From Acidisoma cellulosilyticum (GTDB taxonomy: Bacteria; Pseudomonadota; Alphaproteobacteria; Acetobacterales; Acetobacteraceae), in the NCBI RefSeq assembly GCF_020621385.1, contig NZ_JAESVA010000005.1, forward strand, positions 486,659 to 550,658: a stretch of DNA of 64,000 bases, read 5' to 3'. This document shows positions 1 through 8,221 of this stretch, one piece after another. The position numbers and the translations under genes are program-made. Below the pieces are notes generated by a model. That model was not told where the DNA came from and searched no databases. It saw only the letters and a program-made list of their open reading frames with translations. Each line of letters begins with the position of its first letter. Positions within the stretch are counted from its first letter, which is position 1.

Positions 1-614
1 CGCAATCGCTGCTGCATGGCGATCTGCATTCGGGTTCCATCATGGTGACGGCCACGGAGACGCGTGTCATCGACGGTGAATTTGCGCTTATCGGGCCGTC
101 CGGCTTCGATATCGGCAATTTCATCGCCCATTATGTCATGGCGTGGTTCGCGAAACCCTTTCACGGATCTGGCCCGGCGGAGACAGCGCGATTCCGCGAT
201 CTGCTGGCCGCCGATATCCTTGTCTTCTGGCAGCGCTTCGAAGCGCAGTTCCTGGCCCATTGGCGCGGCTTTGCCGGCGCAGCGGACGGTCTGCCGGCCA
301 GCCATTTCGCGGACCCGGTCGCGGCGGCGCGGGCCGAGACCATGCGTCGGTCCTATGTCGCGGATCTGTTCCGGGACGCGGTGATGTTCATGGCCTGCAA
401 AATCATCCGCCGCGTGCTGGGCTTCGCGCAGATCGCGGATTTTCTGGTCATCCCGGATGAGGTGGTGCGGGCGCAGGCGCAAGCCGCAGCACTCGCTTTC
501 GCGCGCTCAGTTCTGCTCCATCCTGCGCGTTACGGCGATATCGCGGCGGTCGTCGCCGCCATGCCGCGGTTCGAGGGCGCGGGGCTGGACCCCGCGCCGA
601 CCCGGTTGCTTTAG
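1..614 (+). CDS. mtnK: Methylthioribose kinase, C-terminal part (5' end outside window)
   Basis: Reading frame is open from the first complete codon (base 3) to a TAG at 612-614, about 203 residues. The fragment starts in the kinase catalytic loop (HGDLHSGSIM). The metal-binding segment VIDGEFALIGPSGFDIGNF follows, whose DGEFA and GFDIG residues are typical of S-methyl-5-thioribose kinase rather than of ordinary aminoglycoside kinases. Family members are about 400-430 residues, so roughly half is missing off the left edge. The enzyme phosphorylates methylthioribose in the methionine salvage pathway in the cytoplasm. It is convergent with the next gene, with only five bases between the stop codons. 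The internal ATG at 42 lies inside the catalytic loop and cannot be the true start. Confidence 0.85.
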   Translation, partial: QSLLHGDLHSGSIMVTATETRVIDGEFALIGPSGFDIGNFIAHYVMAWFAKPFHGSGPAETARFRDLLAADILVFWQRFEAQFLAHWRGFAGAADGLPASHFADPVAAARAETMRRSYVADLFRDAVMFMACKIIRRVLGFAQIADFLVIPDEVVRAQAQAAALAFARSVLLHPARYGDIAAVVAAMPRFEGAGLDPAPTRLL

Positions 615-619
615 CGGCG

Positions 620-2113
620 TTACGCGGCGGCGCGCTGCGGGGAGCGCGCCAGCATCGCGCGGGCGGCGATGACCGGGGGGCCGGTCACGACGAGCGGCGC
701 GCAGCCCGCCACGTCCCAGCACCAATGCAGGAACTCAGGGTAGATCTGCGTCACGCCACCGCCATTGTCGAAAGCGTCGCGCGGTGCATGGGGCAGAAAG
801 CTTTCCGTAGTCAGCCCTTCGGCGGTCAGCACGTCATGCTGATCGAGTTGAACATGGTAATAGGTCACCGCGTCGCGCGGCACCTGGCAGACGGCATCCC
901 CGTCGATGAGATGTTTGACGGGGATCAGCACATCACGCAGGTAGATCGCGTGATCGGGCGAAAGATAGAGGTCGCGGCCGGGCTGGTCCTGCCCGAAAGC
1001 ATGGGCGCGGACGCGCACCGGCCAGACGCTGGCAGGGTCGGGGTGGCGCGCACAATCCACCTGGCGATGGCCGACCCAGCGCACCGGCTGCGGCCCGCCG
1101 AACAGGCTGTCGACGATCATGCCTGGGACCAGATCTTCCACCGCCGTCGCGCCCGCGGGCGTCGCGATCCTGCTGCCGGCCGCGAAACAGGGCAAGGTCG
1201 CGATATAGCCGTTGATGGCATCCGAGCTGGAGGTTGTGTAGACACCGACAGCCTCATTGCCATAGCCGGAATTGCCGGATGTCATGGTGGTCGTATCAGG
1301 GACGGTCGGGGGGACCGAAAGATCGGTCCAGACGATATCGGTAAAATTGCTGACCTTGGCTGAAAAGGCGCCCTCGGTCCCGTCCGCCAGGACAAAGTCG
1401 CCGGTCATGATATAGCTGCCGGCCGTGCTGCCCCCGGTGATGCCGTCGAAATGCGTCACCACCGCGACTTGAGCACCAGACTGATAGGAATAGGTGTAGG
1501 ATTTCCCGGTCGACTGATCCAAAAGATAGGCGTCGGTTACTTGGACGCCGTTATCGGTCAGGTCCACGCCGCCGGCGATCACATCGTTCCAGATGCCATA
1601 GGCCGTGGTGCTGATCGCATCCGGAATAACGATCGTCGTGAAATTTTTGGTTGCCATGTCATAAAGAAAGGCATTGCCGCCGGACGGATAGACGGCATAG
1701 TCGTTATTGGCTGTCGTCAGGTCGTCGTAATTGCCGACGACATACTCGCCGTAGGTGCTATGGGGAATTGTGTCCGTCGCACCCGGCATGTCGATCGTCG
1801 TATAGGTCCCGTCGGCGGCATTGTAGATGAAGCCGTTATCCTTGTCCTCGCCGGCAAGCTTATAGCTGCCGACGACGATGATGCTGGCGGTGTCAGCCAA
1901 GCTCGGGCCGTAAGGCACCGTGCTTGCCGCACCCGGATAGCCGATCAGGATGAATGTCTGCGTCGTCTCATCATAGATGAAACCGTTGTCGATATCGCCG
2001 GCGGTGACATACATGCCGACGATATTTTCGCCGGCGATACCGGTCAGATAGGTGGAATAGGTCAAGCCTGACGCGGTGTAATTGAGCGTCTGGTATTCAA
2101 TCCCTGTCGCCAT
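620..2113 (-). CDS. Surface-type protein with HAF-like repeats and C-terminal Hint domain
   Basis: 497 residues. Residues about 1-290 hold several degenerate repeats of the form GFIY...TTIDMPGA...Y...VVGNY, resembling the extracellular HAF repeat family. A Hint (Hedgehog/intein) module starts at Cys309 (LPCFAAGSRIATPAG). It continues through the conserved YLSPDHAIYL, VPVKHLIDG and YYHVQLDQHDVLTAEGL motifs to the C terminus. In Hint domains the first Cys can drive N-S acyl shift and self-cleavage. Whether this one cleaves is inference. No classical signal peptide is visible. Similar repeat-plus-Hint architectures are frequent in Acetobacteraceae, and a second one lies at the right end of this window. 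Function unknown; probably exported. Confidence 0.75.
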   Translation of the reverse strand: MATGIEYQTLNYTASGLTYSTYLTGIAGENIVGMYVTAGDIDNGFIYDETTQTFILIGYPGAASTVPYGPSLADTASIIVVGSYKLAGEDKDNGFIYNAADGTYTTIDMPGATDTIPHSTYGEYVVGNYDDLTTANNDYAVYPSGGNAFLYDMATKNFTTIVIPDAISTTAYGIWNDVIAGGVDLTDNGVQVTDAYLLDQSTGKSYTYSYQSGAQVAVVTHFDGITGGSTAGSYIMTGDFVLADGTEGAFSAKVSNFTDIVWTDLSVPPTVPDTTTMTSGNSGYGNEAVGVYTTSSSDAINGYIATLPCFAAGSRIATPAGATAVEDLVPGMIVDSLFGGPQPVRWVGHRQVDCARHPDPASVWPVRVRAHAFGQDQPGRDLYLSPDHAIYLRDVLIPVKHLIDGDAVCQVPRDAVTYYHVQLDQHDVLTAEGLTTESFLPHAPRDAFDNGGGVTQIYPEFLHWCWDVAGCAPLVVTGPPVIAARAMLARSPQRAAA

Positions 2114-2242
2114 GAACCTGACCTGCTGCTCTTGGCTTGGCGCGCGCGCCAGGCCGGCCTCATTCCTTCGGCCTTAGCGATACCCCCTTAATGGTTAATA
2201 CTTCTTGACGGAGGGACGGGACCTTGCGGTTAGGCAAGGACT

Positions 2243-2405
2243 CTAGAGTTTGTCTGATTTTAACTGAAGCTTGTCCCGAATATCGTCATGCCCGGCCCCA
2301 GAGCCGGGCATCCATTCGTTGGGGCGCCCAAGGACTGGATGACCGGGTCAAGCCCGGCCATGACGGGGCAAGGGGTCGTTTCCACCTAAACCTGACGGAC
2401 TCTAG
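2243..2405. repeat. MITE-like element with internal REP-type hairpins
   Basis: The element begins CTAGAGTTTGTC at 2243 and ends GACGGACTCTAG at 2405, so the two ends are imperfect inverted repeats that stay similar for about 30 bases inward. GGACTCTAG also occurs as a direct repeat at 2238-2246 and 2397-2405. Inside are two opposed hairpin modules of the CGTCATGCCCGG...CCGGGCATCC type. The right end overlaps the TAG stop of the MATE gene. A sister element with matching termini lies at 60891-61076. No ORF of transposase type is present, so mobility would need a transposase acting in trans. Confidence 0.6.
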
Positions 2406-3748
2406 TCGCCGAAGGCGACCAAAATGCGTCCGGACTTCATACGGTTGAGCAGAACTATGCCGAGCGTGACACCGCGTACGCCCAAAAAGATGAGGAAGGC
2501 CGCCCATAACCCGGCATTGGCGAAGGCCGGCATCAGCACCGCCCAGGCGACCAGAAACACCGCGAGCGATAGCAGCATCATGTTGCGCATGTCGCGCGAC
2601 CAGGTGGCGCCGATGAAAACGCCGTCCAGCTGAAAGGCGCCGGCCGCCATCACCGGCACGAGGGCAGCCCAGACCAGGCTGGTGCCAGCGTCCGCGCGCA
2701 CATCGGCGGCGGTCGTCAGCAGGGCGACGAAGTCCTGGCCGAAGACGAGATAAACCAGGGTGATGGCCGCACCGGAGATGAGGCTCCAGCCGAAGGTCAG
2801 CCGCACGGCGCGGCGGAAGCCGCCGGTATCGCGCGCGCCGATCATGCGGCCGGCCATCTGTTCCGCCGCCGCCGCGAACCCGTCCAGGCAATTGGCGCTG
2901 AGCGCGAAGAACTGCATGTGAATGGCGTTCGCCGCGAGCGTCGCCGCACCGAAGACCGCACCCTGGCGGGTGAAGAAGGCGAAGGTGAACAGCAATGCCA
3001 GACTGCGGATCAGCGTGTCGCGGTTCAGCACGCCCATCTGCCGCCAGCCTGTGCCGTCGCGCCATGCCGCCGTCAGACCTTGACCGAGCAAGGGACCGGT
3101 CGACAGCCTTAGCCATACTAACCCAGCGACGAAGGCCAAGGTCTCACCGCTGACCGCCGACAGGGCAGCGCCCCGCACGCCCCAGTGCAGCACAAGAACC
3201 GTCCAGATACAGCACAGGATATTTGTGCCGTTGAGGATGAGTTGCAGGGCCAATCCCGCTATGGCGCGGCCGCGCCCGAGCAGGGCGCCGAGGATCGCGT
3301 AATTGCCGAGTGCGAAGGGCGCCGACAGAACGCGGATCACGGCATAGCTGGCCGCCGCCTGCAACACCGTGCCATGCGCGCCGAGCAGCGGCAGGCCGAT
3401 GCGGATTTCCCATCGTCCGAGGACCAGAATGACAAGACCCAGCCCGACGGCGAGGATGAGCGAGCGTTGCAGGATGGCCTTTGCCTTGTCCGTGCGGCCC
3501 GCGCCCAGCGCGATGGCGGTCAGCCCCAGCGTCGTGCTGCGCAGGAAATTGAGGCTGTTGAACAGAATATCGAACAGGATGGCACCGATCGCGATCCCGG
3601 CCGAAAGGTCCGCCCGGCCGATCTGCCCGATCGCCGCGATCGACACCGCGCCCACCAAAGCGGTGCTGAGATAGGCGAACATCATGGGGAAGGCGATTTT
3701 CAAAACCGCGCGGTGGGTGATCTCCTCGGCCTGCGGCAGCATCGTCAT
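2402..3748 (-). CDS. MATE family efflux transporter (DinF-like)
   Basis: 448 residues, mostly hydrophobic, with about 12 membrane helices in the two-fold MatE arrangement. The N-terminal ITHRAVLKIAFPMMFAYLST and the following FLRSTTLGLTAIALGAGR resemble the DinF branch of the multidrug and toxic compound extrusion family. Such proteins use Na+ or H+ gradients to export cationic compounds across the inner membrane. The substrate cannot be read from sequence. Its ATG overlaps the upstream antiporter stop in an ATGA, so the two are probably translationally coupled. The TAG stop lies inside the terminal repeat of the element at 2243-2405. Confidence 0.88.
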   Translation of the reverse strand: MTMLPQAEEITHRAVLKIAFPMMFAYLSTALVGAVSIAAIGQIGRADLSAGIAIGAILFDILFNSLNFLRSTTLGLTAIALGAGRTDKAKAILQRSLILAVGLGLVILVLGRWEIRIGLPLLGAHGTVLQAAASYAVIRVLSAPFALGNYAILGALLGRGRAIAGLALQLILNGTNILCCIWTVLVLHWGVRGAALSAVSGETLAFVAGLVWLRLSTGPLLGQGLTAAWRDGTGWRQMGVLNRDTLIRSLALLFTFAFFTRQGAVFGAATLAANAIHMQFFALSANCLDGFAAAAEQMAGRMIGARDTGGFRRAVRLTFGWSLISGAAITLVYLVFGQDFVALLTTAADVRADAGTSLVWAALVPVMAAGAFQLDGVFIGATWSRDMRNMMLLSLAVFLVAWAVLMPAFANAGLWAAFLIFLGVRGVTLGIVLLNRMKSGRILVAFGD

Positions 3749-5007
3749 GCCGTTTCGGCTGGCTCTTGCCCACGGAAATTCCGCACCAGACGCGGCATGG
3801 TCAGCCCCTGCGCGATGATGGTGAAGACGACGACGGCGTAGCAGACCGGCAGCAGATGCCCCCGGGGCGCGGCCTCGGGCAGGCTGAGCGCGAGCGCCAC
3901 CGAAATGCCGCCGCGCAAACCGCCCCAGGTCAGGGCGGCGATCGCATGCCGGCCCATCACCTCATGCAGCCGGAGCAAGTAAATCGGGATGATCACGCTG
4001 ACGGCGCGGGCGAAGAGCGACAGCGCAATGGCGATGACGCCGGCCAGCAGATCCAGCCCGGTGATCGGCACGGAGACGACTTCCAGCCCGATGAGCAGAA
4101 ACAGCAGCGTATTCAGCAATTCGTCGATCATCGACCAGAAGGTCATGACGTGATGGCGCGCGACCTCGCTCATCGCTGTCTGGCCAGCTTCGCTGCCCAT
4201 GGCAAGCCCGGCCATGACGACGGCGATCGGGCCCGAGAGGCCAAGCCCATTGGCCAGGCTATAGGTGCCGGTCGCCAGCGCCAGGGACAGCATGAGTTCG
4301 AGGTTGTAGTCATCCACCCGGCGCATCAGCCGCAGCGCGACCCAGCCGGTCACGAAGCCCAGGATACCGGCGCCGACGGCTTCGATGAGGAAGGAGGAGA
4401 TGACGCCGGCGACCGTCTCGGCATGGCCGCTGGACGTCGCGACACCCAGCAGCACGGTAAAGACGACGACGCCGACACCGTCATTGAACAAGGCCTCGCC
4501 CGCGAAGATGGCGCGGAAACCGGCCGGCAGGCCAAGGCGTTTGAGCAATCCCACGACCGAGACCGGGTCGGTCGGCGCCAGGATCGCGCCCACGACCAGA
4601 CACCAGATCAGCGGCACGGCAACGCCGAGTGCCGCGAAGACCAGCCAGATGCCGATGCCGAAAACCGCGACGGCGATGATGGTGCCGAAGGTCGCCAGCG
4701 CCAGCACCGTCCATTTCCGGTGCAGAAGCTCACGGATATCGACATGCATGGAGCCGGCGAACAGCAGAAAGGCCAACGCCCCGTTCATCAGCGTCGAGGG
4801 CAAATTAACCGTATGCAGCAGCTCCAAGGCCCAGTGCCGGAAGCTCCAGGGCGCGATCAGCGGATCGAGGGCGACGGCGATGACCGAGACAGCGAGGGCG
4901 ATGATCAGCACGCCGGTTGAGGCATGCACGCGCAGCAGCCGGTAATTGATGATGCCGAAGACAGCCGACAGCGTCAGCAGAATGGCGATAAACCCCAGAC
5001 CGTCCAC
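3745..5007 (-). CDS. CPA1-type Na+/H+ (cation/proton) antiporter
   Basis: 420 residues, about 12 membrane helices. It carries the CPA1 landmarks LAPTDPVSVVGLLKRLG and the ion-binding GEALFNDGVGVVVF, a one-residue variant of the usual ESLFNDG. It has no long cytoplasmic C-terminal domain, which is shorter than eukaryotic NHE proteins and typical of bacterial NhaP-like carriers. It would exchange Na+ or K+ for H+ at the inner membrane. The start is GTG at 5007-5005, two bases after the stop of the GntR gene, and the stop overlaps the MATE start. The regulator, antiporter and MATE gene therefore form one operon. Confidence 0.88.
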   Translation of the reverse strand: MDGLGFIAILLTLSAVFGIINYRLLRVHASTGVLIIALAVSVIAVALDPLIAPWSFRHWALELLHTVNLPSTLMNGALAFLLFAGSMHVDIRELLHRKWTVLALATFGTIIAVAVFGIGIWLVFAALGVAVPLIWCLVVGAILAPTDPVSVVGLLKRLGLPAGFRAIFAGEALFNDGVGVVVFTVLLGVATSSGHAETVAGVISSFLIEAVGAGILGFVTGWVALRLMRRVDDYNLELMLSLALATGTYSLANGLGLSGPIAVVMAGLAMGSEAGQTAMSEVARHHVMTFWSMIDELLNTLLFLLIGLEVVSVPITGLDLLAGVIAIALSLFARAVSVIIPIYLLRLHEVMGRHAIAALTWGGLRGGISVALALSLPEAAPRGHLLPVCYAVVVFTIIAQGLTMPRLVRNFRGQEPAETA

Positions 5008-5009
5008 GT

Positions 5010-5759
5010 CTAGGATTGTCCGGTGACGGTCTGGCAGGTCAAGGCGCGGCGGCCGGAGGTCGGCAGCTCGGCACGCTCCCCCACCGCCGTCAGGTGCTGC
5101 GCCATCTGGTTCAGCGTCGCGGGTCCGTCACCGCGCGCCAGGCTGTCGATCAGCGCCTGATGCTCCTGCACCGCGCATTGACCGGAATGGGGCAGGTGCT
5201 GGTCGGATAGCAGCAGGGAGCAGCGGGAGACGAGTTCCGCGACATAGCGCGCCAGCAAAGGGCTGCCGGCGGCTTCCGCCAGGCGGACATGAAATTCGCC
5301 GGACAGGCGGATCGATTCCGCACCGCCGTCGTTCAGCGCGCGCTCCTCCTCGGCGACATGGGCGCGCAGCGTGGCGAGCGTCTCCTCGGGCAAGGTGCCG
5401 TCCGTCAGCCGGCCGATGACGATGAGTTCGATGCTGCGCCGCAGGTCCAGAATATCGGCGGCTTCGTCCGGGCTGGGCTTGGCGACGCGCGCATTCTGGT
5501 TGCTGGGACGGACGACGAGCCCTTCGGCGATCAGACGGCCGAAAGCCGCCCGGATGACGGTGCGGCTGACGCCGAAGCGCTGGGCGATGTCGCCTTCCGG
5601 CAGTTTGGTGCCGGCGGGCAGGCGCCGCTCGATGATATCCCGGCGGATGGCGGCATAGACCTTGTCCGGCCCATCACCGGCGCGGATCGGGGCTCTGCGC
5701 GGACGGGCGCCAGAGTCTGGCTTTCGGGTCGGTTCAGGGTCGGAGAGAGCAGGGGCCAT
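5010..5759 (-). CDS. GntR-family regulator with FCD domain
   Basis: About 249 residues from the ATG at 5759; a longer ORF starting at 5822 is open but its extra 21 residues (Trp/Pro/Arg-rich) look non-conserved. An N-terminal winged helix (KVYAAIRRDIIERRLPAGTKLPEGDIAQRFGVSRT) is followed by an all-helical FCD ligand domain (residues about 90-225), with DILDLRRSIE and FHVRLAEAAGSPLL. FCD regulators usually bind small carboxylates via a metal site. It is first in an operon with the antiporter and MATE exporter, so control of that operon is a reasonable inference. Its 5' region abuts a dispersed repeat. Confidence 0.82.
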   Translation of the reverse strand: MAPALSDPEPTRKPDSGARPRRAPIRAGDGPDKVYAAIRRDIIERRLPAGTKLPEGDIAQRFGVSRTVIRAAFGRLIAEGLVVRPSNQNARVAKPSPDEAADILDLRRSIELIVIGRLTDGTLPEETLATLRAHVAEEERALNDGGAESIRLSGEFHVRLAEAAGSPLLARYVAELVSRCSLLLSDQHLPHSGQCAVQEHQALIDSLARGDGPATLNQMAQHLTAVGERAELPTSGRRALTCQTVTGQS

Positions 5760-5833
5760 GGCCCTGCCAGTCCTAACGAAAGCGGGCTGCCTTGGCCATG
5801 GCGATCGGCATGGCCAAGGCATTTAGGGCGAAT

Positions 5834-5895
5834 CACAGTCAGATGGAATCATCTGACTGTGTGAAGATGCGCGCAAAAACAATAATCTAGAGCAG
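5834..5895. repeat. Dispersed palindromic repeat, copy 1
   Basis: A perfect 12-bp inverted repeat CACAGTCAGATG / CATCTGACTGTG (5834-5845 and 5850-5861, loop GAAT) is followed by a conserved tail GTGAAGATGCGCGC and then AAAACAATAATCTAGAGC. A second copy with the same loop position and tail is at 25821-25885. It lies between the nitronate monooxygenase stop and the GntR start, both on the minus strand. It may be a REP-like element or a transcript-level structure. Confidence 0.6.
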
Positions 5896-5921
5896 GAAAC
5901 GCGCTAGGCGGATTGTCGCGT

Positions 5922-6992
5922 TTATCGCAGCAGCGCCGTCGCCTCAGCCCAGACCTGACGCATGATCTCGCTGACCGGTTGCGGCCGCGCCAGTTTCGCG
6001 GATTGCCCGGCCCAGGCCTGCATCCGGTCCATATCACCGGCAGCGTTTGCGGCCGCGCGCATGGGGGCGGTCAAGCCGCGCTGCACCGGATAGGGCGCCG
6101 GCTGCGGCGCGTCCGCCTGGGCCGCGGCGCGGCTGAAGGCGCCTGCGATCGTCCGTCCGGCACGGCCGGAAAAGGCGCGGGTCAGCATCGTGTCTTCCGG
6201 CGCGGTCTGGCCGATCGCCTCGGCCCAGGCGGCGCTGATCTGAGCCTCCGGACTGCGCAGGAAACCGGTCCCGATCTGCACGGCGCTCGCGCCCAGCAGC
6301 AAAGCCGCCGCGATCCCGCGTCCATCGGCGATGCCGCCTGTGGCGATGAGCGGGACGGTCAGGCGATCGGCCAGGATCGGCAGCAAGGAAAACAAACCGA
6401 CCGCCTGCCCTTCGGCGCGGCTCGCGTCGAAGGCGCCGCGATGGCCCCCGGCCTCCGCCCCTTGGACGATGATGGCATCCGCGCCGGCCGCTTCGGCCGC
6501 CAGGCCCTCGGCCAGGGTAGTGACGCAGGCAAACCAGGCGATCCCCTGGGCTTTGATCTGGTCCAAGACGCTCGGGGGATAAAGGCCCATGATGGAGGAG
6601 ACAACGGCAGGCCCGGCCGCCAGCACCGCCGCGCATTGGTCTGCAAAGTCGAGCGGAGCCGCGTCACCGGCCTCCGCCGGAACCGGCGGCCCCCAGCTGT
6701 CAAGAAAGCTGCGTTGCCGGGCTTCCAGGTCAGGATCGCGGACAGGATCGGGGTCCGGTATCCACAGATTGATCTGAAAGCCACCGTTGCTGCGGCTGCG
6801 AAAGGCAGCGGCCCAATCGGCGATGCCGTCGGGCGTGGAGAGCAGCGCCCCCAGCCCGCCCAAGCCGCCGGCATTGGCGACGGCGGCCGCCAGTTCCGGC
6901 GGACAGGCGCCCGCCATCGGCGCCTGCAGGATCGGCACGCCGAGGCCGAAGCGGTGGCAGAATGCCTCAGCCCGGGCGCGGGGGGGTGTCAT
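5922..6992 (-). CDS. Nitronate monooxygenase (2-nitropropane dioxygenase family)
   Basis: 356 residues forming an FMN-binding TIM barrel. Visible landmarks are LQAPMAGACPPELA near the N terminus, VVSSIMG, and GAEAGGHRGAF with the catalytic His. The phosphate-binding stretch is GGIADGRGIAAALLLGASAV followed by QIGTGFLRSPEA. Class I enzymes oxidise propionate 3-nitronate and related nitronates to carbonyl compounds, protecting against nitro toxins. It is divergent from the two alpha/beta hydrolases across a 168-bp spacer. A substrate link between them is not demonstrable. Confidence 0.85.
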   Translation of the reverse strand: MTPPRARAEAFCHRFGLGVPILQAPMAGACPPELAAAVANAGGLGGLGALLSTPDGIADWAAAFRSRSNGGFQINLWIPDPDPVRDPDLEARQRSFLDSWGPPVPAEAGDAAPLDFADQCAAVLAAGPAVVSSIMGLYPPSVLDQIKAQGIAWFACVTTLAEGLAAEAAGADAIIVQGAEAGGHRGAFDASRAEGQAVGLFSLLPILADRLTVPLIATGGIADGRGIAAALLLGASAVQIGTGFLRSPEAQISAAWAEAIGQTAPEDTMLTRAFSGRAGRTIAGAFSRAAAQADAPQPAPYPVQRGLTAPMRAAANAAGDMDRMQAWAGQSAKLARPQPVSEIMRQVWAEATALLR

Positions 6993-7039
6993 GGCATGGG
7001 GCTCCGATTGTCCGACGCTGGGACGATAACGGTATTTTC

Positions 7040-7160
7040 CGGAGGATTGGACAATAGGGGCGTAGGCGGTGATATTATGGGCATATACATATAATGGTCC
7101 GAGGCAGGATGTTCAGCTGCCGCTCGCCCAGACCGCGTAACAGTCCCTGTCGAGGATGAT
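7040..7160 (+). promoter_or_regulatory. Divergent spacer with candidate -10 box and Shine-Dalgarno
   Basis: The AT-rich stretch at 7081-7096 includes TATAAT at 7090-7095, oriented toward the hydrolase pair; no convincing -35 box is seen at standard spacing. A Shine-Dalgarno-like CGAGGA at 7151-7156 precedes the ATG at 7161. The same AT-rich core is nearly symmetric (CATATACATATAATG), so it might also serve the divergent monooxygenase gene. Confidence 0.3.
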
Positions 7161-8174
7161 ATGGCCCCGATCCTGACCGCCCAGACCATCCAGTCGCCCC
7201 GGCACAGAACGCATTACTGGGAAGCCGGTCCAGCCGATGGCCCGCTCATGGTCTTTATCCATGGCTGGCCTGAGATCGGGTTGATGTGGCGGGCGCAGAT
7301 GGAGGTTTTCGCGTCCGATGGCTGGCGTTGCATCGCGCCCGACATGCGCGGTTATGGCGGATCCTCGGCGCCAACCTTGTCCGAGGACTATGCGTTTGAG
7401 GAAATCGTCCAGGACATGGTCGAACTCCATGACCATCTCGGCGGCGGCGCGGCTATCTGGGTCGGCCATGACCTGGGATGCCCGGTCATCGGGCTGTTGG
7501 CGGCCCATCACCCTGACCGCAGCCGCGGGATTGTGCTGCTCTCCGTTCCTTATTTGCCGCGGAGTTTCGCGCTGCCGAGCCTTATCCCGCTGGTCGATCG
7601 GACGCTTTACCCGGCCGATCCTTATCCGGACGGGCAGTGGGACTACTACCGCTTCTATCTCACCCATTTCGATCAGACAGTCGCGGACTTCAACGCCGAT
7701 ATTGCAGCGACGCTGTCAGCGATCTATCGGCGCGGCAGCCCGGAGTCCATCGGACAAATCTCCCGCTCCGCCAAGGTCACCGCCCTTGGCGGCTGGTTCG
7801 GTGCGGCGCGTCTTGCCCCGGCGATAGCGCCCGATACCGCGCTGTGGCCAGCGGCCGATTTCGACGCGCTGATCGCGGCCTTCCGCGTCACCGGTTTTCG
7901 TCCCGGCAACGCGTGGTATCTGAACGACGCGGCCAATATCGCCTACGCCGATAGGGCGCCCGATGGCGGCGGTCTGCGCCAGCCCTTGCTGTTCATCAAC
8001 GGCGCGTGGGACAGCATCTGCGATATCAACCGCAGCCGTTTGGGAGAGCCCATGCGCAACGCTTGCGCGCAGCTTACCGTGACGACGATCGAGGCCGGGC
8101 ATTGGCTGCCGCTTGAGCGTAAGGCGGAGGTTTCCGAAACGATCGCGTCCTGGCTGCACGCGCAGAAACCGTAA
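7161..8174 (+). CDS. Alpha/beta hydrolase, epoxide-hydrolase-like (1)
   Basis: 337 residues. The HGWPEIGLMWR segment supplies the HGxP oxyanion motif. The nucleophile elbow is GHDLGCP with Asp rather than Ser, which marks epoxide hydrolases and haloalkane dehalogenases. Cap-domain tyrosines are suggested by WDYYRFYLTHF and NAWYLND. The catalytic His is in EAGHWLPLERKAE. Two tyrosines in the lid favour epoxide hydrolase over dehalogenase; the physiological epoxide is unknown. An SD-like CGAGGA ends five bases before the ATG. It is followed 47 bases later by a paralogue, and the two are probably co-transcribed. Confidence 0.78.
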   Translation: MAPILTAQTIQSPRHRTHYWEAGPADGPLMVFIHGWPEIGLMWRAQMEVFASDGWRCIAPDMRGYGGSSAPTLSEDYAFEEIVQDMVELHDHLGGGAAIWVGHDLGCPVIGLLAAHHPDRSRGIVLLSVPYLPRSFALPSLIPLVDRTLYPADPYPDGQWDYYRFYLTHFDQTVADFNADIAATLSAIYRRGSPESIGQISRSAKVTALGGWFGAARLAPAIAPDTALWPAADFDALIAAFRVTGFRPGNAWYLNDAANIAYADRAPDGGGLRQPLLFINGAWDSICDINRSRLGEPMRNACAQLTVTTIEAGHWLPLERKAEVSETIASWLHAQKP

Positions 8175-8221
8175 TAGTCCAATTCTCAAAGCAGATTTTA
8201 AGACGGTTCGGGAGGATTGTG

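Noticed and set aside
1451..2071. 206-codon plus-strand ORF opposite the HAF-repeat/Hint gene
   Set aside because: Composed of Ile/Gly/Asp/Val shadows of the repeats on the minus strand, with no domain.
2224..2448. 74-codon plus-strand ORF in the first repeat element
   Set aside because: It follows the repeat sequence and runs into the MATE gene antisense, with no family match.
3766..4920. 384-codon plus-strand ORF opposite the antiporter
   Set aside because: His/Gln/Arg-rich antisense shadow of a clear membrane transporter.
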